Positions 24,233 to 33,302 of a DNA stretch of 64,000 nt are shown piece after piece. Position numbers and translations under genes: made by a program. The notes under the pieces were generated by a model. That model made no database searches, was not told the DNA's origin, and saw nothing but the letters and a program-made list of their open reading frames with translations. Every line of letters begins with the position of its first letter. Position 1 is the first letter of the stretch. The DNA comes from Candidatus Acidiflorens stordalenmirensis (GTDB taxonomy: Bacteria; Acidobacteriota; Terriglobia; Terriglobales; Acidobacteriaceae), in assembly GCA_003139995.1 (NCBI GenBank), contig PLIC01000230.1:21342-85341 (forward strand). The letters run 5' to 3'.

Positions 24233-26341
24233 GACTCGCTTGAACGCCTTCTGAATATCCTGCATGGAATAGCGCAGCACCACGGGCCGACCGTGCGGGC
24301 AAGTCATTGGATGTTCGGTTTTCGCAAGCTCCGCTAGCAGCCACTCCATCTTGTTCTGCTCGAGGGGCATATTGACTTTGATGGCGGCGTGGCATGCGAT
24401 CGACGCCGCGATGCGCGTCCGCACCGCTTCCAGATTGATGGCCTGGTCTTCGCGCGCGATCTGTTCGAGAATTTCGTTCAGCATGTGCTCGATCTGCGCC
24501 GCGTCCACGCCCGCCGGAGCGATCTTCACCGCGACGCTGCGTGCGCCGAAGGGTTCCGCTTCAAAACCGTTGCGCGCGAGTTCATCCGCAATGTCGCTGA
24601 AGATGGCTTGCTGCGCCGGAGTCAGCTCGATGACCAGGGGCATGAGCAAACGCTGGCTCTCCACCTGTTGCGCCGAGCGTTGCCGCAGAACTTTTTCGAA
24701 CAGCACGCGCTCGTGGGCCACGTGCTGATCGACGATCCAGAGGCCGTCTTCGTTGACCGCGAGAATGAATGAATTGCGAATCTGGCCCAGGGGGCGCAGC
24801 GTGCGCAGCGAATCGAGAGTCGGCGCGGTTTGCGGCTCCTGCGGAATCGGCGGCGCGCAACCATGATCGGGAATTGGCTGATCGGCGGTCGTCTGCTGAG
24901 TGATCGCCCGGTGAGCAATCGTTGCCTCCGGCGCGCGTTCGAGCGATACCGCCGCGTTGGCCTCGATTGCAATGCCGCCTTCAAATTCGAGGCGCGCCGT
25001 CGCCGCGGGAACTGCCGGTGCCTGCAGCGCGAAACCGCCCGTCGCCGCTGGCTCGTACAAGTCGCGCCATGGAGCTCGCTGCGAACCATCGCTGGTCGCG
25101 TCTTGGCTGATCGAAAGATGGGCGAGGCCGGGGCTGGAGAGGCCAGGCCTCGCGGTTGGCTGCGCGCCAATCTCCGTCAAAAACTGCGGCACCGGCCTTG
25201 CCTTCATCAGCGCCGCTCGCACCGACTCGCGCACGAAATCGTGAATCACCGTCTGCTGCCGGAAACGCACCTCGGTCTTCGCCGGATGGACATTCACATC
25301 CACTTCAGCGGTCGGCATCTCAATAAAGAGCAGAACGACTGGATACACCGTGGGCGGCAGAATGTTGCGATAGGCCTCGGTGATCCCATGCTGGATGAGA
25401 CGGTCGCGAATCAGCCGTCCATTCACGAAAATAAAAATCGAATTGCGATTTAGTTTCTGAATTTCCGGCTTCGAAACAAACCCATGCAGGCGCACCTCGC
25501 CGAAATCGTGTGGCGCGGACACTCCTGTCCCTGGGTCCGATGCCAGCAGACCAGGTGGTCGCCCCTCTGCCGAAATGTCGGTTGAAGTTTCGCGGACAAG
25601 AGTGTCCGCGCCACTGCGCCACGGCGGGGGCTGCGGCAGGCCGATACGCTCCAGTGGTTGCACCGCCGCCAGCGGAATCAACTGGTCAAGGGTCTCGCGC
25701 CCAAATACCTGGTACACGCGCTCGCGATGACCGGCGACGGGCGGAGCTACCAGCAAGGCATTCGTCGCCGAGTGCAACTCGAAATGCTTCTCCGGATGCG
25801 CCAGCGCATAGTGTGTGACCAGCGAAGCGATGTGGGAGAGCTCGGTCGACTCCGATCGCAAAAATTTCTTGCGCGCCGGCGTATTAAAAAAGAGATCGCG
25901 AATGGTAACCGAAGTTCCCACCGGCAGCCCCGCTTCTTCCACGCGAATGATCTTGCCGCCGTTAATTTCGAGGATCGTTCCGGCGGCTTCCTCTTCTGCG
26001 CGGGTTTCGAGATGCAAGCGCGCGACCGAAGCGATGGAGGGCAGCGCTTCGCCGCGAAATCCGAGCGTCGAAATGCTCAGCAGGTCTTCGGCGTTTTTGA
26101 TTTTCGAGGTGGCGTGACGCTCAAAGGCCAGCATGGCATCGTCACGAACCATGCCGCAGCCGTTGTCGGTAATCTGGATCAGCTTCTTTCCGCCCGCCTC
26201 AACCTGAATGCGAATGCGCGTGGAACCTGCGTCCAGCGCGTTCTCCAGCAACTCCTTCACCACCGACGCGGGACGCTCGACCACCTCGCCAGCGGCGATC
26301 TGGTTGGCAACTCTCTCGGGAAGAATGTGAATCTTGCCCAT
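24230..26341 (-). CDS. mutL: DNA mismatch repair protein MutL (endonuclease type)
   Basis: 703 residues. The GHKL ATPase domain shows ERPASVVKELLENALDAG, DNGCGM and TLGFRGEALPSI. The linker is Pro/Ala-rich, and the C-terminal domain holds DQHVAHERVLFE, a variant of the DQHAx2Ex4E nuclease motif, plus ACHAAIK and CPHGRPV. MutL is therefore probably a nicking endonuclease, as in bacteria without MutH. An in-frame 105-base palindromic element (25510-25614) adds 35 residues between LIPLAAVQPLERI and VRLHGFVSKPE. The stop codon lies in a heptad repeat. No mutS is in the window. Confidence 0.96.
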   Translation of the reverse strand: MGKIHILPERVANQIAAGEVVERPASVVKELLENALDAGSTRIRIQVEAGGKKLIQITDNGCGMVRDDAMLAFERHATSKIKNAEDLLSISTLGFRGEALPSIASVARLHLETRAEEEAAGTILEINGGKIIRVEEAGLPVGTSVTIRDLFFNTPARKKFLRSESTELSHIASLVTHYALAHPEKHFELHSATNALLVAPPVAGHRERVYQVFGRETLDQLIPLAAVQPLERIGLPQPPPWRSGADTLVRETSTDISAEGRPPGLLASDPGTGVSAPHDFGEVRLHGFVSKPEIQKLNRNSIFIFVNGRLIRDRLIQHGITEAYRNILPPTVYPVVLLFIEMPTAEVDVNVHPAKTEVRFRQQTVIHDFVRESVRAALMKARPVPQFLTEIGAQPTARPGLSSPGLAHLSISQDATSDGSQRAPWRDLYEPAATGGFALQAPAVPAATARLEFEGGIAIEANAAVSLERAPEATIAHRAITQQTTADQPIPDHGCAPPIPQEPQTAPTLDSLRTLRPLGQIRNSFILAVNEDGLWIVDQHVAHERVLFEKVLRQRSAQQVESQRLLMPLVIELTPAQQAIFSDIADELARNGFEAEPFGARSVAVKIAPAGVDAAQIEHMLNEILEQIAREDQAINLEAVRTRIAASIACHAAIKVNMPLEQNKMEWLLAELAKTEHPMTCPHGRPVVLRYSMQDIQKAFKRV
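25510..25614. repeat. GTGGCGCGGACACTC palindromic element inside mutL
   Basis: Arms of 21 bases (25510-25530 with 25594-25614) match at 20 of 21 positions. The element is 105 bases long, exactly 35 codons, and the mutL frame is preserved through it. The encoded segment (RSGADTLVRETSTDISAEGR and following) has no counterpart in normal MutL proteins. Confidence 0.85.
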
Positions 26342-26452
26342 GGATCAGTGGTCAGTGGCCAGTGTGACAGATTCGACGGCGCAGCGTAAAGGCAGGTCGA
26401 GGTTGGCAGTGAACGCAATCCAAGACTGCGGTATCGCGTAATTTTCTGCGGC

Positions 26453-26920
26453 TCACTTTCCTGCTTTCGGGTCGGGACTGGAGTTTCCCATGTCGACGAC
26501 CACCTTCCACTGGCCGTCCTTCTGCTTTTTCCAGATCGAGGTGTACTTGCCGTAATTGGCGACGAGCTTTCCATCTTCATTTTTGGCGGTGTAGATGTAA
26601 GTGCCGTAGGTGTAGCCGAGATCGCCGGAGGCAGCCATTTCAGCTTTGACGGGCGTCCAGGTAAGGGTCGTGCCTTCGGGCCAGGGAGGCTGCTTGCGCA
26701 TGTCGCCCAGGGTGTCGAAGCCACCACCGTCCACGATTTCGACGCCATCGTCGGCGAAGTGAGTGATAAAGGCAGCGTGACCGTGCTCTACGACATCCGC
26801 AACAAAATCGGCTTCGAGTTGGCGCAGGAGGTCGGAGCCCGTTGGGGATTTCTGTTTTGTGGCGACGGAAGTGGCAGCGAAAAGCAGCAGGAGCAGAAGT
26901 GCTACGGTAATTCTGTTCAT
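26453..26920 (-). CDS. Exported SnoaL/DUF4440-like protein
   Basis: 155 residues from the internal ATG (MNRITVALLLLLLFAATSVA, a clean signal peptide). The mature part has the NTF2-like pattern: helix LRQLEADFVADVVEHGHAAFITHFADDGV, then strands around LGYTYGTYIYTAKNEDG and a closing SIWKKQKDGQWKVVVDMG. It is a distant paralogue of the protein at 15015-15470. Upstream Met 26983 is in frame but adds a non-signal leader. Function unknown. Confidence 0.8.
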   Translation of the reverse strand: MNRITVALLLLLLFAATSVATKQKSPTGSDLLRQLEADFVADVVEHGHAAFITHFADDGVEIVDGGGFDTLGDMRKQPPWPEGTTLTWTPVKAEMAASGDLGYTYGTYIYTAKNEDGKLVANYGKYTSIWKKQKDGQWKVVVDMGNSSPDPKAGK

Positions 26921-27034
26921 CGAAATTTCTCGGGCCGCAGCGGCGGCGGGTTGTACGCGTACATCCGGCAATAAAGTTACCATGCGGGGAGTTCGGGTGG
27001 TGGGCCGCGTGCCCGGAATCGGCTTGGCCGTTTT

Positions 27035-27955
27035 TCAGCAGCTTGGTGTAGGAGAACTTGCCTGACTTTGGCGGAGGAGTTGGTCTTTGATTTTGTCGGG
27101 GAGACGCGAACTGGCGAGGACTTCGTGCAGCAGTGGGGCGGGAATTTCGCGGCTGAATTCGAGGGCGCGGGCTAGTGGGAGATGCTCGGTCCGCAGAAGG
27201 GTGGCCCGGACTTCCCTGCGGCAGGACCACTTCGCGTGGTGCGCGACCGCATGCACCAGGGCTGCGCTGGCGGCGGGACGGAGCACGGAGTTGATGAGGA
27301 AGGCTTCGGTGAGGCGCGGGTTTTCGAGGGCGGTCTGCATGACTCGGTTCTCGCGAGTTACAGTTTCGGCATCGATGACTTTGCCGTCGCCGATTTTGTC
27401 ATCGACGATTTTGCCATCCGTCTTTTCTACATCCAGTAGGAGCGCAGCGGCTACTCTGCCCGAGGCGCGGCGGGCCAGCGTCAGACGTTCGCCGATGGTG
27501 ACGGTTTTGAGGCGTGAGATGAGGACATCGTCGGCGGCAACTTTTACGTCGGCGGGGACGCTGGGCGAGAGCGCGACTTTCATCAGATCGAAAGTGTAGA
27601 ACTGGCGCGCAAGCGGCACGGACACATGGCGTGGCGTGTGCGGATGGCTGACTAGCGCGATTCTTACCTTGCGGCTCTTGAGTGCGTTGGCGTTCTGGGC
27701 GAGTTGCTCGAGGACTTCAGGGTGCAAGTCGGCGCGCTTGAGGAGGGCTAGGGCCAAGTCCTCGGTGAGAGCAGGATCGGCAGCGGCGCGGAGCAGATCG
27801 GCGGGCGCGGGGCCGTGAATTTGGGCTTCGGCAACTTGGGCTTCCTCAACTTGAGCTTCGGGCGCGAGCGTGGCCGGCGTTGCCGATGCCGTTGTCGGCG
27901 ACACGAATTCATCTTCGGGAACTTCGTCTTCGGACATTTCGTTGTCGAACATCAC
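27035..27955 (-). CDS. Helical-repeat protein of unknown function
   Basis: 306 residues, no signal peptide. The N-terminal 50 residues are acidic and low-complexity (SEDEVPEDEF and VEEAQVAEAQ). The rest is built of helical pairs such as ALLKRADLHPEVLEQLAQNANAL and VRIALVSHPHTPRHVSVPLARQF, similar in feel to HEAT or leucine-rich-variant repeats. A short DGKIVDDKIGDGKV stretch comes from 15-base tandem repeats. I do not recognise a family. The kinase gene upstream is on the same strand. Confidence 0.6.
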   Translation of the reverse strand: MMFDNEMSEDEVPEDEFVSPTTASATPATLAPEAQVEEAQVAEAQIHGPAPADLLRAAADPALTEDLALALLKRADLHPEVLEQLAQNANALKSRKVRIALVSHPHTPRHVSVPLARQFYTFDLMKVALSPSVPADVKVAADDVLISRLKTVTIGERLTLARRASGRVAAALLLDVEKTDGKIVDDKIGDGKVIDAETVTRENRVMQTALENPRLTEAFLINSVLRPAASAALVHAVAHHAKWSCRREVRATLLRTEHLPLARALEFSREIPAPLLHEVLASSRLPDKIKDQLLRQSQASSPTPSC

Positions 27956-27992
27956 GATGGTCAGCCTGCGTCAGACGGTGCAAGCCCCGTCT

Positions 27993-28934
27993 CTACGTTC
28001 GTGTTGCGCGTGCTCTGGCTAGCGCGCCTTCGACCGGATTGGCTAGATCTTGACGCATGTCGATACTGGGAAAACTTGTCTGCAGAGTATTGTAGAAAAC
28101 CTGGCGCACAACTAGAGACTGACGAAAGACACTGCCCGTCATTGCTATCGGGAGCATGGCCTCTGGGAGCATGGCCTCTGGCGCATCATGCCGCGCGAGA
28201 CGGCGGACGACGATCGCCGCGAGGGCAGCTAACTTTGCCCCAGCGTCAGAGAGGAGTTCGCGAGCGATGAAGTCGGCCTCGTCGGCGGCGCGGAGGACGA
28301 TGGGAAACAGGCGCGGGAAATCGGGTGGTGGGGTCGAGTTGGATTGCTGCACAAGCTCGTCGATGGTCGTGAGTTTCCAGGCTTGGAGGACCATGGCGGT
28401 GAGCGCGGTTTCGAGGCCTTGATCGCGGGCGCTCAGGATGGCGGAGATGGCGCGGCGGCCGATCCAATAGCCGGAGCCTTCGTCGGAGATGGCGAACCCC
28501 CAGCCTCCGGCGCGCGCGATGCGACCGGCAGCGTCGCGTCCGTAGACGATGGAGCCCGTGCCGGCGATTGCGATCACGCCGGGACCCGCGCCGAAAGCGG
28601 CTTCTAGGGCGATTACGGTGTCGCCGACAACTTCGATTTTTGTGCGAGCAATTTCGGGAATTAGTTCGGTGATTATGCTGCGAATCTTCGCGGCGATCTC
28701 GGGCCGGGCAGTGCCGGTGGCGCCGATACAGATAGCGCTGACCCGATCGGGAGAAATCTTGGCGGCGGCGCAGACCTGGCGGATAGCACTATGCAGCGCT
28801 TCCCTCGCCTGCTGCTCGCCGAGGCGAATCACGCTGCAACCGCCGGTCGTTGCCTTCGCGATCACAGTCGTTTCGTCGCCGAGAACGCAGCGGGTTTTGG
28901 TGCCGCCGCCATCGATTCCGAGATAGTAGGCCAT
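27993..28934 (-). CDS. N-acetylglucosamine-kinase-like ATPase (BadF/BadG/BcrA/BcrD family)
   Basis: 313 residues with the ASKHA ATPase fold. The phosphate-1 motif is LGIDGGGTKTRCVLGD at the start, followed by ICIGATGTARPE, the VVGDTVIALEAAFG acidic loop and the adenosine motif VIAIAGTGSIVYGRD. Relatives phosphorylate N-acetylglucosamine or glucosamine in cell-wall recycling, and the adjacent SSS symporter supports a sugar role. The start is ATG 28934 (MAYYLGIDGGG); the frame runs open to 29012. A 15-base tandem duplication adds PEAML repeats near the C-terminus. The TAG stop (27993-27995) belongs to a GTAGAGACGGGG-family repeat. Confidence 0.82.
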   Translation of the reverse strand: MAYYLGIDGGGTKTRCVLGDETTVIAKATTGGCSVIRLGEQQAREALHSAIRQVCAAAKISPDRVSAICIGATGTARPEIAAKIRSIITELIPEIARTKIEVVGDTVIALEAAFGAGPGVIAIAGTGSIVYGRDAAGRIARAGGWGFAISDEGSGYWIGRRAISAILSARDQGLETALTAMVLQAWKLTTIDELVQQSNSTPPPDFPRLFPIVLRAADEADFIARELLSDAGAKLAALAAIVVRRLARHDAPEAMLPEAMLPIAMTGSVFRQSLVVRQVFYNTLQTSFPSIDMRQDLANPVEGALARARATRT

Positions 28935-29030
28935 CGCGCTAGTTCTAACACATGTTCTGCTTAATTCGACGGGGGCGGATTCGGCCCGGAACATGCTTGT
29001 ACAATGCAGCAAACTGGTTTGCTGGCTACT

Positions 29031-29056
29031 GGAGACGCGGCAAACCGCGTCTCTAC
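29031..29056. repeat. GGAGACGCGG palindrome
   Basis: Arms 29033-29040 and 29045-29052 of the AGAGACGCGG...CCGCGTCTCTAC family, in the divergent intergenic region between the kinase and symporter genes, ending 14 bases before the TTG start of the symporter. Confidence 0.75.
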
Positions 29057-29069
29057 TTAGAGGAATCGC

Positions 29070-30542
29070 TTGGGATTGAATCGGATCGACCTACTGATTA
29101 TTGCGGCTTACCTGGCGGGGATCACGCTGTTCGGGCTGCGGTTTCGCAAGCGGCAGCGGACGATGCGCGACTATTTTCTCGCCGACCGCAACATTCCGTG
29201 GTGGGCGATTGCACTGTCGATTGTGGCGGCGGAGACCAGCACGCTGACCATCATCAGTATTCCCGGCCTCGCCTACGATTCGAATCTCACCTTTCTGCAA
29301 GTGGTGATGGGATATGTGATCGGGCGCGTCATTATTAGTTTTGTGCTGCTGCCGCAGTATTTTCGCGGCGAGCTGTATACGGCTTATCAACTGATTGAGC
29401 GGCGGTTTGGTCCGGAGCTGCGCACGGTGACGGCGGCCCTGTTTCTGTTGACGAGGGCGGCGGCGGAGGGAGTGCGAGTGTATGCCGTGTCGATTGTGGT
29501 ATCGATTGCGCTGGGCACGGGCGAGGTCGCTTCGATCGCGATCATCATGCTGCTGACTTTGATCTATACGTTTGAGGGCGGGCTGGCGGCGGTGATCTGG
29601 ACGGATGTGGTGCAGACTTTTATTTATGTCGGCGGGACACTGGTGGGCCTGGTGACGATTCTGCATCTCGTGCCGGGCGGATGGGGGGCGGTTGAGGCGA
29701 TTGCAAGTGGGCTGCACAAGTTCCAGGTGTTCGATCTTCACTTTTTCGATCCAACGATCTCGGCGCACAGGCCACATTTTGATTTTGCGAAACCTTACAC
29801 GTTATGGGCGGGGATCATTGGCGGCGCGTTTTTGACGACGGCCAGCCATGGCACCGACCAGCTCATCGTGCAGAGATTGCTGGCAGCGCGGAATCAACGG
29901 CAGTCGGTGCTGGCGTTGCTGTCGAGTGGCGTCGCGGTCTTTTTCCAGTTTGGGTTGTTTCTTCTTGTGGGCGTGATGCTGTTTGCTTACTACCAGGTTC
30001 CGTCGTCTGCGTTTGGGCGGGCGGACAGGATCTATCCGACGTTCATCGTAAGCCGGATGCCGCATGGGATCGCGGGGCTGTTGATCGCGGCCATTCTGGC
30101 GGCGGCGATGTCCAACTTGAGCGCCGCACTGAACTCGCTGTCGTCAAGTTCGATTATGGATTTCTATCTTCGCATTCGTCCGACCGTGAGCGAAGCGGCG
30201 CGGCTGCGGCTGGCGCGACTGGCGACGCTTGGGTGGGCGCTGGTGTTGTTCGGGCTGGCGGTGCTGGCGCTCGATCGGGTAGGGCGCGTGGTGGAAGTCG
30301 GGTTGCAAATTGCGTCGGTCGCTTATGGCGCGTTGCTCGGAGTGTTTCTGCTGGGCGTCCTGACGAAGCGCGCGAATCAGCGTGGGGCGACGGTTGGCAT
30401 GATTTGCGGATTGGCAATGGAGCTATATTTGTGGGGATGGTCGCAGGTGGCTTTCACCTGGTGGGTCGCGATCGGAACCTGCGTGACGTTTATGGTCGGG
30501 TACGCGGCTAGCGGTTTGCTGAGCGTTCAATCGAAAGCTTGA
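29070..30542 (+). CDS. Sodium:solute symporter (SSS family)
   Basis: 490 residues with about 13 membrane helices. Family landmarks are the early FLADRNIPWWAIALSIVAAETS block (sodium-site region), the TYxGGLxAVIWTDVVQTFIY-like motif of TM5 (29570-29620) and SNLSAALNSLSSSSIMDFY late in the protein. SSS members import sugars, amino acids or ions with sodium; the divergent kinase suggests an amino sugar, which is inference. The start is TTG 29070 after AGAGG; a later GTG is also possible. Confidence 0.88.
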   Translation: MGLNRIDLLIIAAYLAGITLFGLRFRKRQRTMRDYFLADRNIPWWAIALSIVAAETSTLTIISIPGLAYDSNLTFLQVVMGYVIGRVIISFVLLPQYFRGELYTAYQLIERRFGPELRTVTAALFLLTRAAAEGVRVYAVSIVVSIALGTGEVASIAIIMLLTLIYTFEGGLAAVIWTDVVQTFIYVGGTLVGLVTILHLVPGGWGAVEAIASGLHKFQVFDLHFFDPTISAHRPHFDFAKPYTLWAGIIGGAFLTTASHGTDQLIVQRLLAARNQRQSVLALLSSGVAVFFQFGLFLLVGVMLFAYYQVPSSAFGRADRIYPTFIVSRMPHGIAGLLIAAILAAAMSNLSAALNSLSSSSIMDFYLRIRPTVSEAARLRLARLATLGWALVLFGLAVLALDRVGRVVEVGLQIASVAYGALLGVFLLGVLTKRANQRGATVGMICGLAMELYLWGWSQVAFTWWVAIGTCVTFMVGYAASGLLSVQSKA

Positions 30543-30669
30543 ACCGCAGAGATCGCGGAGGACACAGAGAGAAAAGTGGTCCAATGCATTCCATGAATAC
30601 TTGGGCCCTCTGCGAACCTCTTTGCGAACTCCGCGATTAGAATCTTTCTTTCGAACGGCCGGTCGAGAA

Positions 30670-32091
30670 ATGCACATACCAGCAAAGAACAATCATTCCC
30701 GCCCGGAACTGGCGCGCGACCTTGGGTTGTCGCATGCTGGGGCGGTGGTGGTTGGGACGATCATCGGGAGCGGAATTTTTCTTGTTCCGAGCGAGATGAT
30801 GCAGGCAGTGGGGTCGGCTCGACTTGTATATCTCGCCTGGATGGTCGGGGGGCTGCTCTCCTTCTTTCGGCGCGCTTACTTACGCCGAACTGGGCGCTAT
30901 GAAGCCGCAGGCAGGCGGCGAGTATGTGTATGTTCGCGATGCCTACGGGCCGCTGGCGGGATTTTTGTATTCATGGACATGGTTTCTGATCGCCAAGCCG
31001 GCTTCGATTGCGACGGTCACCACTCGGCCTGGTGCGGATACTGGAAACATTTCGGGTCCTTCTCCTTTTTTCTCGCAAGTCTGCTTTTCGCTATGCATGG
31101 CTTGAGCGCAGTTCGATTTCGCATCCCTTCACCGATCACCTACGGGCAACTGGTGGCGATTGGTGCCGCTCTGCTAATTTCCTGGCTGAACTACGTTGGG
31201 GTGCGCCGGGCGGGAGAATTTCAGTTTCTGTTCACGCTGCTGAAGGTTGCGATCCTCCTCGGAATTGTAGCGGTGGGATTTTCCTATCGCGGGGGAACGT
31301 GGGCGAATTTCGCGACCGAGTTCACTGGGGCGAAAGGCGGTGTGGCTGGATTTTTTGCGGCGCTGGTGGCTGCGTTGTGGGCCTACGACGGTTGGAACGA
31401 TCTCAACATGGTGGCGGGGGAGATACGGAATCCGCAGCGCAACATTCCGCTGTCGCTGATTTGGGGCGTGGCAACGGTGGGCGCGCTCTACATCCTGGTG
31501 AACGCGGCGGTGCAGTATGTGCTGCCAGCAGCGGCGGTGGCGGGCTCGGAGCGTCCGGCGTCGGACGCGGTGGCGCTGGTGCTGGGGCACGCGGGCGCCA
31601 GCCTGGTGTCGGCGGGCATGGCGGTTTCGATGCTGGTGACTTTGAACGGCACCATCATGAGCGGAGCGCGTGTGCCGTTTGCGATGGCGCGCGATGGATA
31701 TTTTTTCAAGGCGATTGCGGAGGTCCATCCGCGCTTTCACACGCCGTCGGCGGCGATTGTGGTGCAGTGCGGGCTGGCGATCGTTCTGCTGCTGCTCGGA
31801 GGCAGTTTCCGGCAATTCTTTTCGCTGACGATTTTCGCGGAGTGGATGTTCTACATGATCGCGGGCAGCACAGTATTTGTTTTCCGCCGGCGGGAGCCGC
31901 ATGCCGAGCGGCCTTATCGCGTGTGGGGATATCCGGTGGTTCCGGCGGCGTTTGTGCTGGTCTCCGCGGCACTTCTCTACTACACGTTCACCGGCAACCT
32001 GAATAGTTCGGCTGGCGGATGCCTGGCGATACTGGCGGGCGTTCCGGTGTTCTACTTTTTTGCGCGGCGCCGGGCGGCGACACCAAAGTAA
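30670..32091 (+). pseudogene. APC-family amino-acid permease broken by three frame changes
   Basis: The N-terminus (MHIPAKNNHSRPELARDLGLSHAG, TIIGSGIFLVPSEMM) and everything from about 31080 on (SPITYGQLVAIGAALLISWLNYVGV to the end) share one frame. Between about 30868 and 31025 the family sequence (GALTYAELGAMKPQAGGEYVYVRDAYG) is in the next frame, and from about 31025 to 31080 (GLVRILETF) in the third. Three single-base gains restore the original frame. The intact protein would be a 12-helix transporter of the LAT/APC superfamily. Either a decayed gene or a local run of sequencing errors explains this. Confidence 0.75.
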
Positions 32092-32232
32092 TCGGCCATC
32101 GGGCTGAATACTAAAGGCGGTTACCAAAGGACACGCGCAAGCGACACGTTTACCCCCTGCCCTTTCTCCAATAAGGTGAAGATTCCAACCCCAAGCACTC
32201 TCCCCAGCTTGGGCCCCTTTTGGGAGTTATGG

Positions 32233-33282
32233 ATGCCTACGTACGACCGCGGTTTTCAACTCGGCCTGCTGCCTGAAAGGAAGTGGAACTGGCGGACCTT
32301 CGCAGCGAGCTACGGGATTCTGACCGGCCTGATTCTGCTTCTGATTATTTGCGGGATCGTGCTGCCCGATACGCTGCCGATCATGAATTATCACGTTACA
32401 GAGCTGGTGCCGCGACCGCCGCTAAGGCCAGAGCGGCTACCCAAGCCGAAGCTGCTGCCGCTGCATGCGAAGTTATTGCCGCCGCCGGCGATCGAGACGC
32501 CGAAGCTGATCGTGCCGCAAGAGATCCGCGCGCCCAGGCCGCTGCCCCAGGAGGTTGCGCCGCCCAAGGTGGCGATGAATAACTTCGCGCCGGCGGTGTT
32601 GAAGGTAACGGGCGGAGCGCGTCCGGTGCTCATTCATACCGGGGATTTCCAGGGAAGTTCGGTGGCGCCGACGGTGAATGCTCCGATTTCGAAGGTGCAG
32701 ACGGGCGGGTTCGGCGATCCGAATGGGCTGAAGCCGAGTGCCAACAGCAAGCCGAACGGCAAGCTGATCGCATCCGCGGCGGGTTCATTCGACATGCCGG
32801 TGGGCCCGGGACAGGGCAACGGGTCGGGCGGCGCGAAAGGGATTAAGGGAACGGTTGCAAGCGCCGACTTTGGCAGTGGGGTGGCAACTGGGGGACGAGG
32901 AGACGGGCGCGGCAGTGGCCGCGGCAATGTGGGAGTGCAGACCTCGGGCTTTGGCTCGCAGGAGATCGCCCAGAACACGCCACATATTCAGCGCGTGGAT
33001 AGCGGCCCACCGCCCACGCCGGTCGAGATCATCTACAAGCCGAACCCAGTTTATACGGACGAGGCAAGAACTCTGAAACTGGAAGGCGAAGTCCTGCTCG
33101 AAGTGGAGTTCGCGGCGAACGGACAGTTACATGTGAATCGCGTGATCCGGGGTCTGGGCCATGGGCTGGATGAAGCCGCTATAGCCGCCGCTAACAAGAT
33201 TCGCTTCAAGCCGGCCTCGCGATACGGGCAGGCAATGGATTCGACAGCAACTGTGCACGTGGTATTTCAACTGGCGTATTGA
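32233..33282 (+). CDS. TonB-family energy transducer
   Basis: About 349 residues. A single membrane helix (YGILTGLILLLIICGIVLP) follows a short cytoplasmic arm. A proline-rich periplasmic spacer (RPPLRPERLPKPKLLPLH and onwards) comes next, then a Gly/Ser-rich stretch, and a C-terminal TonB domain (last 85 residues: PTPVEIIYKPNPVYTDEARTL... LDEAAIAAANKIRFKPA). It passes proton-motive force to outer-membrane receptors such as the one at 5.1-8.5 kb. I choose ATG 32233 because GGGAG lies seven bases upstream; a GTG start at 32176 is possible. exbBD is not in view. The M48 protease gene follows directly. Confidence 0.88.
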   Translation: MPTYDRGFQLGLLPERKWNWRTFAASYGILTGLILLLIICGIVLPDTLPIMNYHVTELVPRPPLRPERLPKPKLLPLHAKLLPPPAIETPKLIVPQEIRAPRPLPQEVAPPKVAMNNFAPAVLKVTGGARPVLIHTGDFQGSSVAPTVNAPISKVQTGGFGDPNGLKPSANSKPNGKLIASAAGSFDMPVGPGQGNGSGGAKGIKGTVASADFGSGVATGGRGDGRGSGRGNVGVQTSGFGSQEIAQNTPHIQRVDSGPPPTPVEIIYKPNPVYTDEARTLKLEGEVLLEVEFAANGQLHVNRVIRGLGHGLDEAAIAAANKIRFKPASRYGQAMDSTATVHVVFQLAY

Positions 33283-33302
33283 CCACTTTGGAGATAAGAG
33301 TT

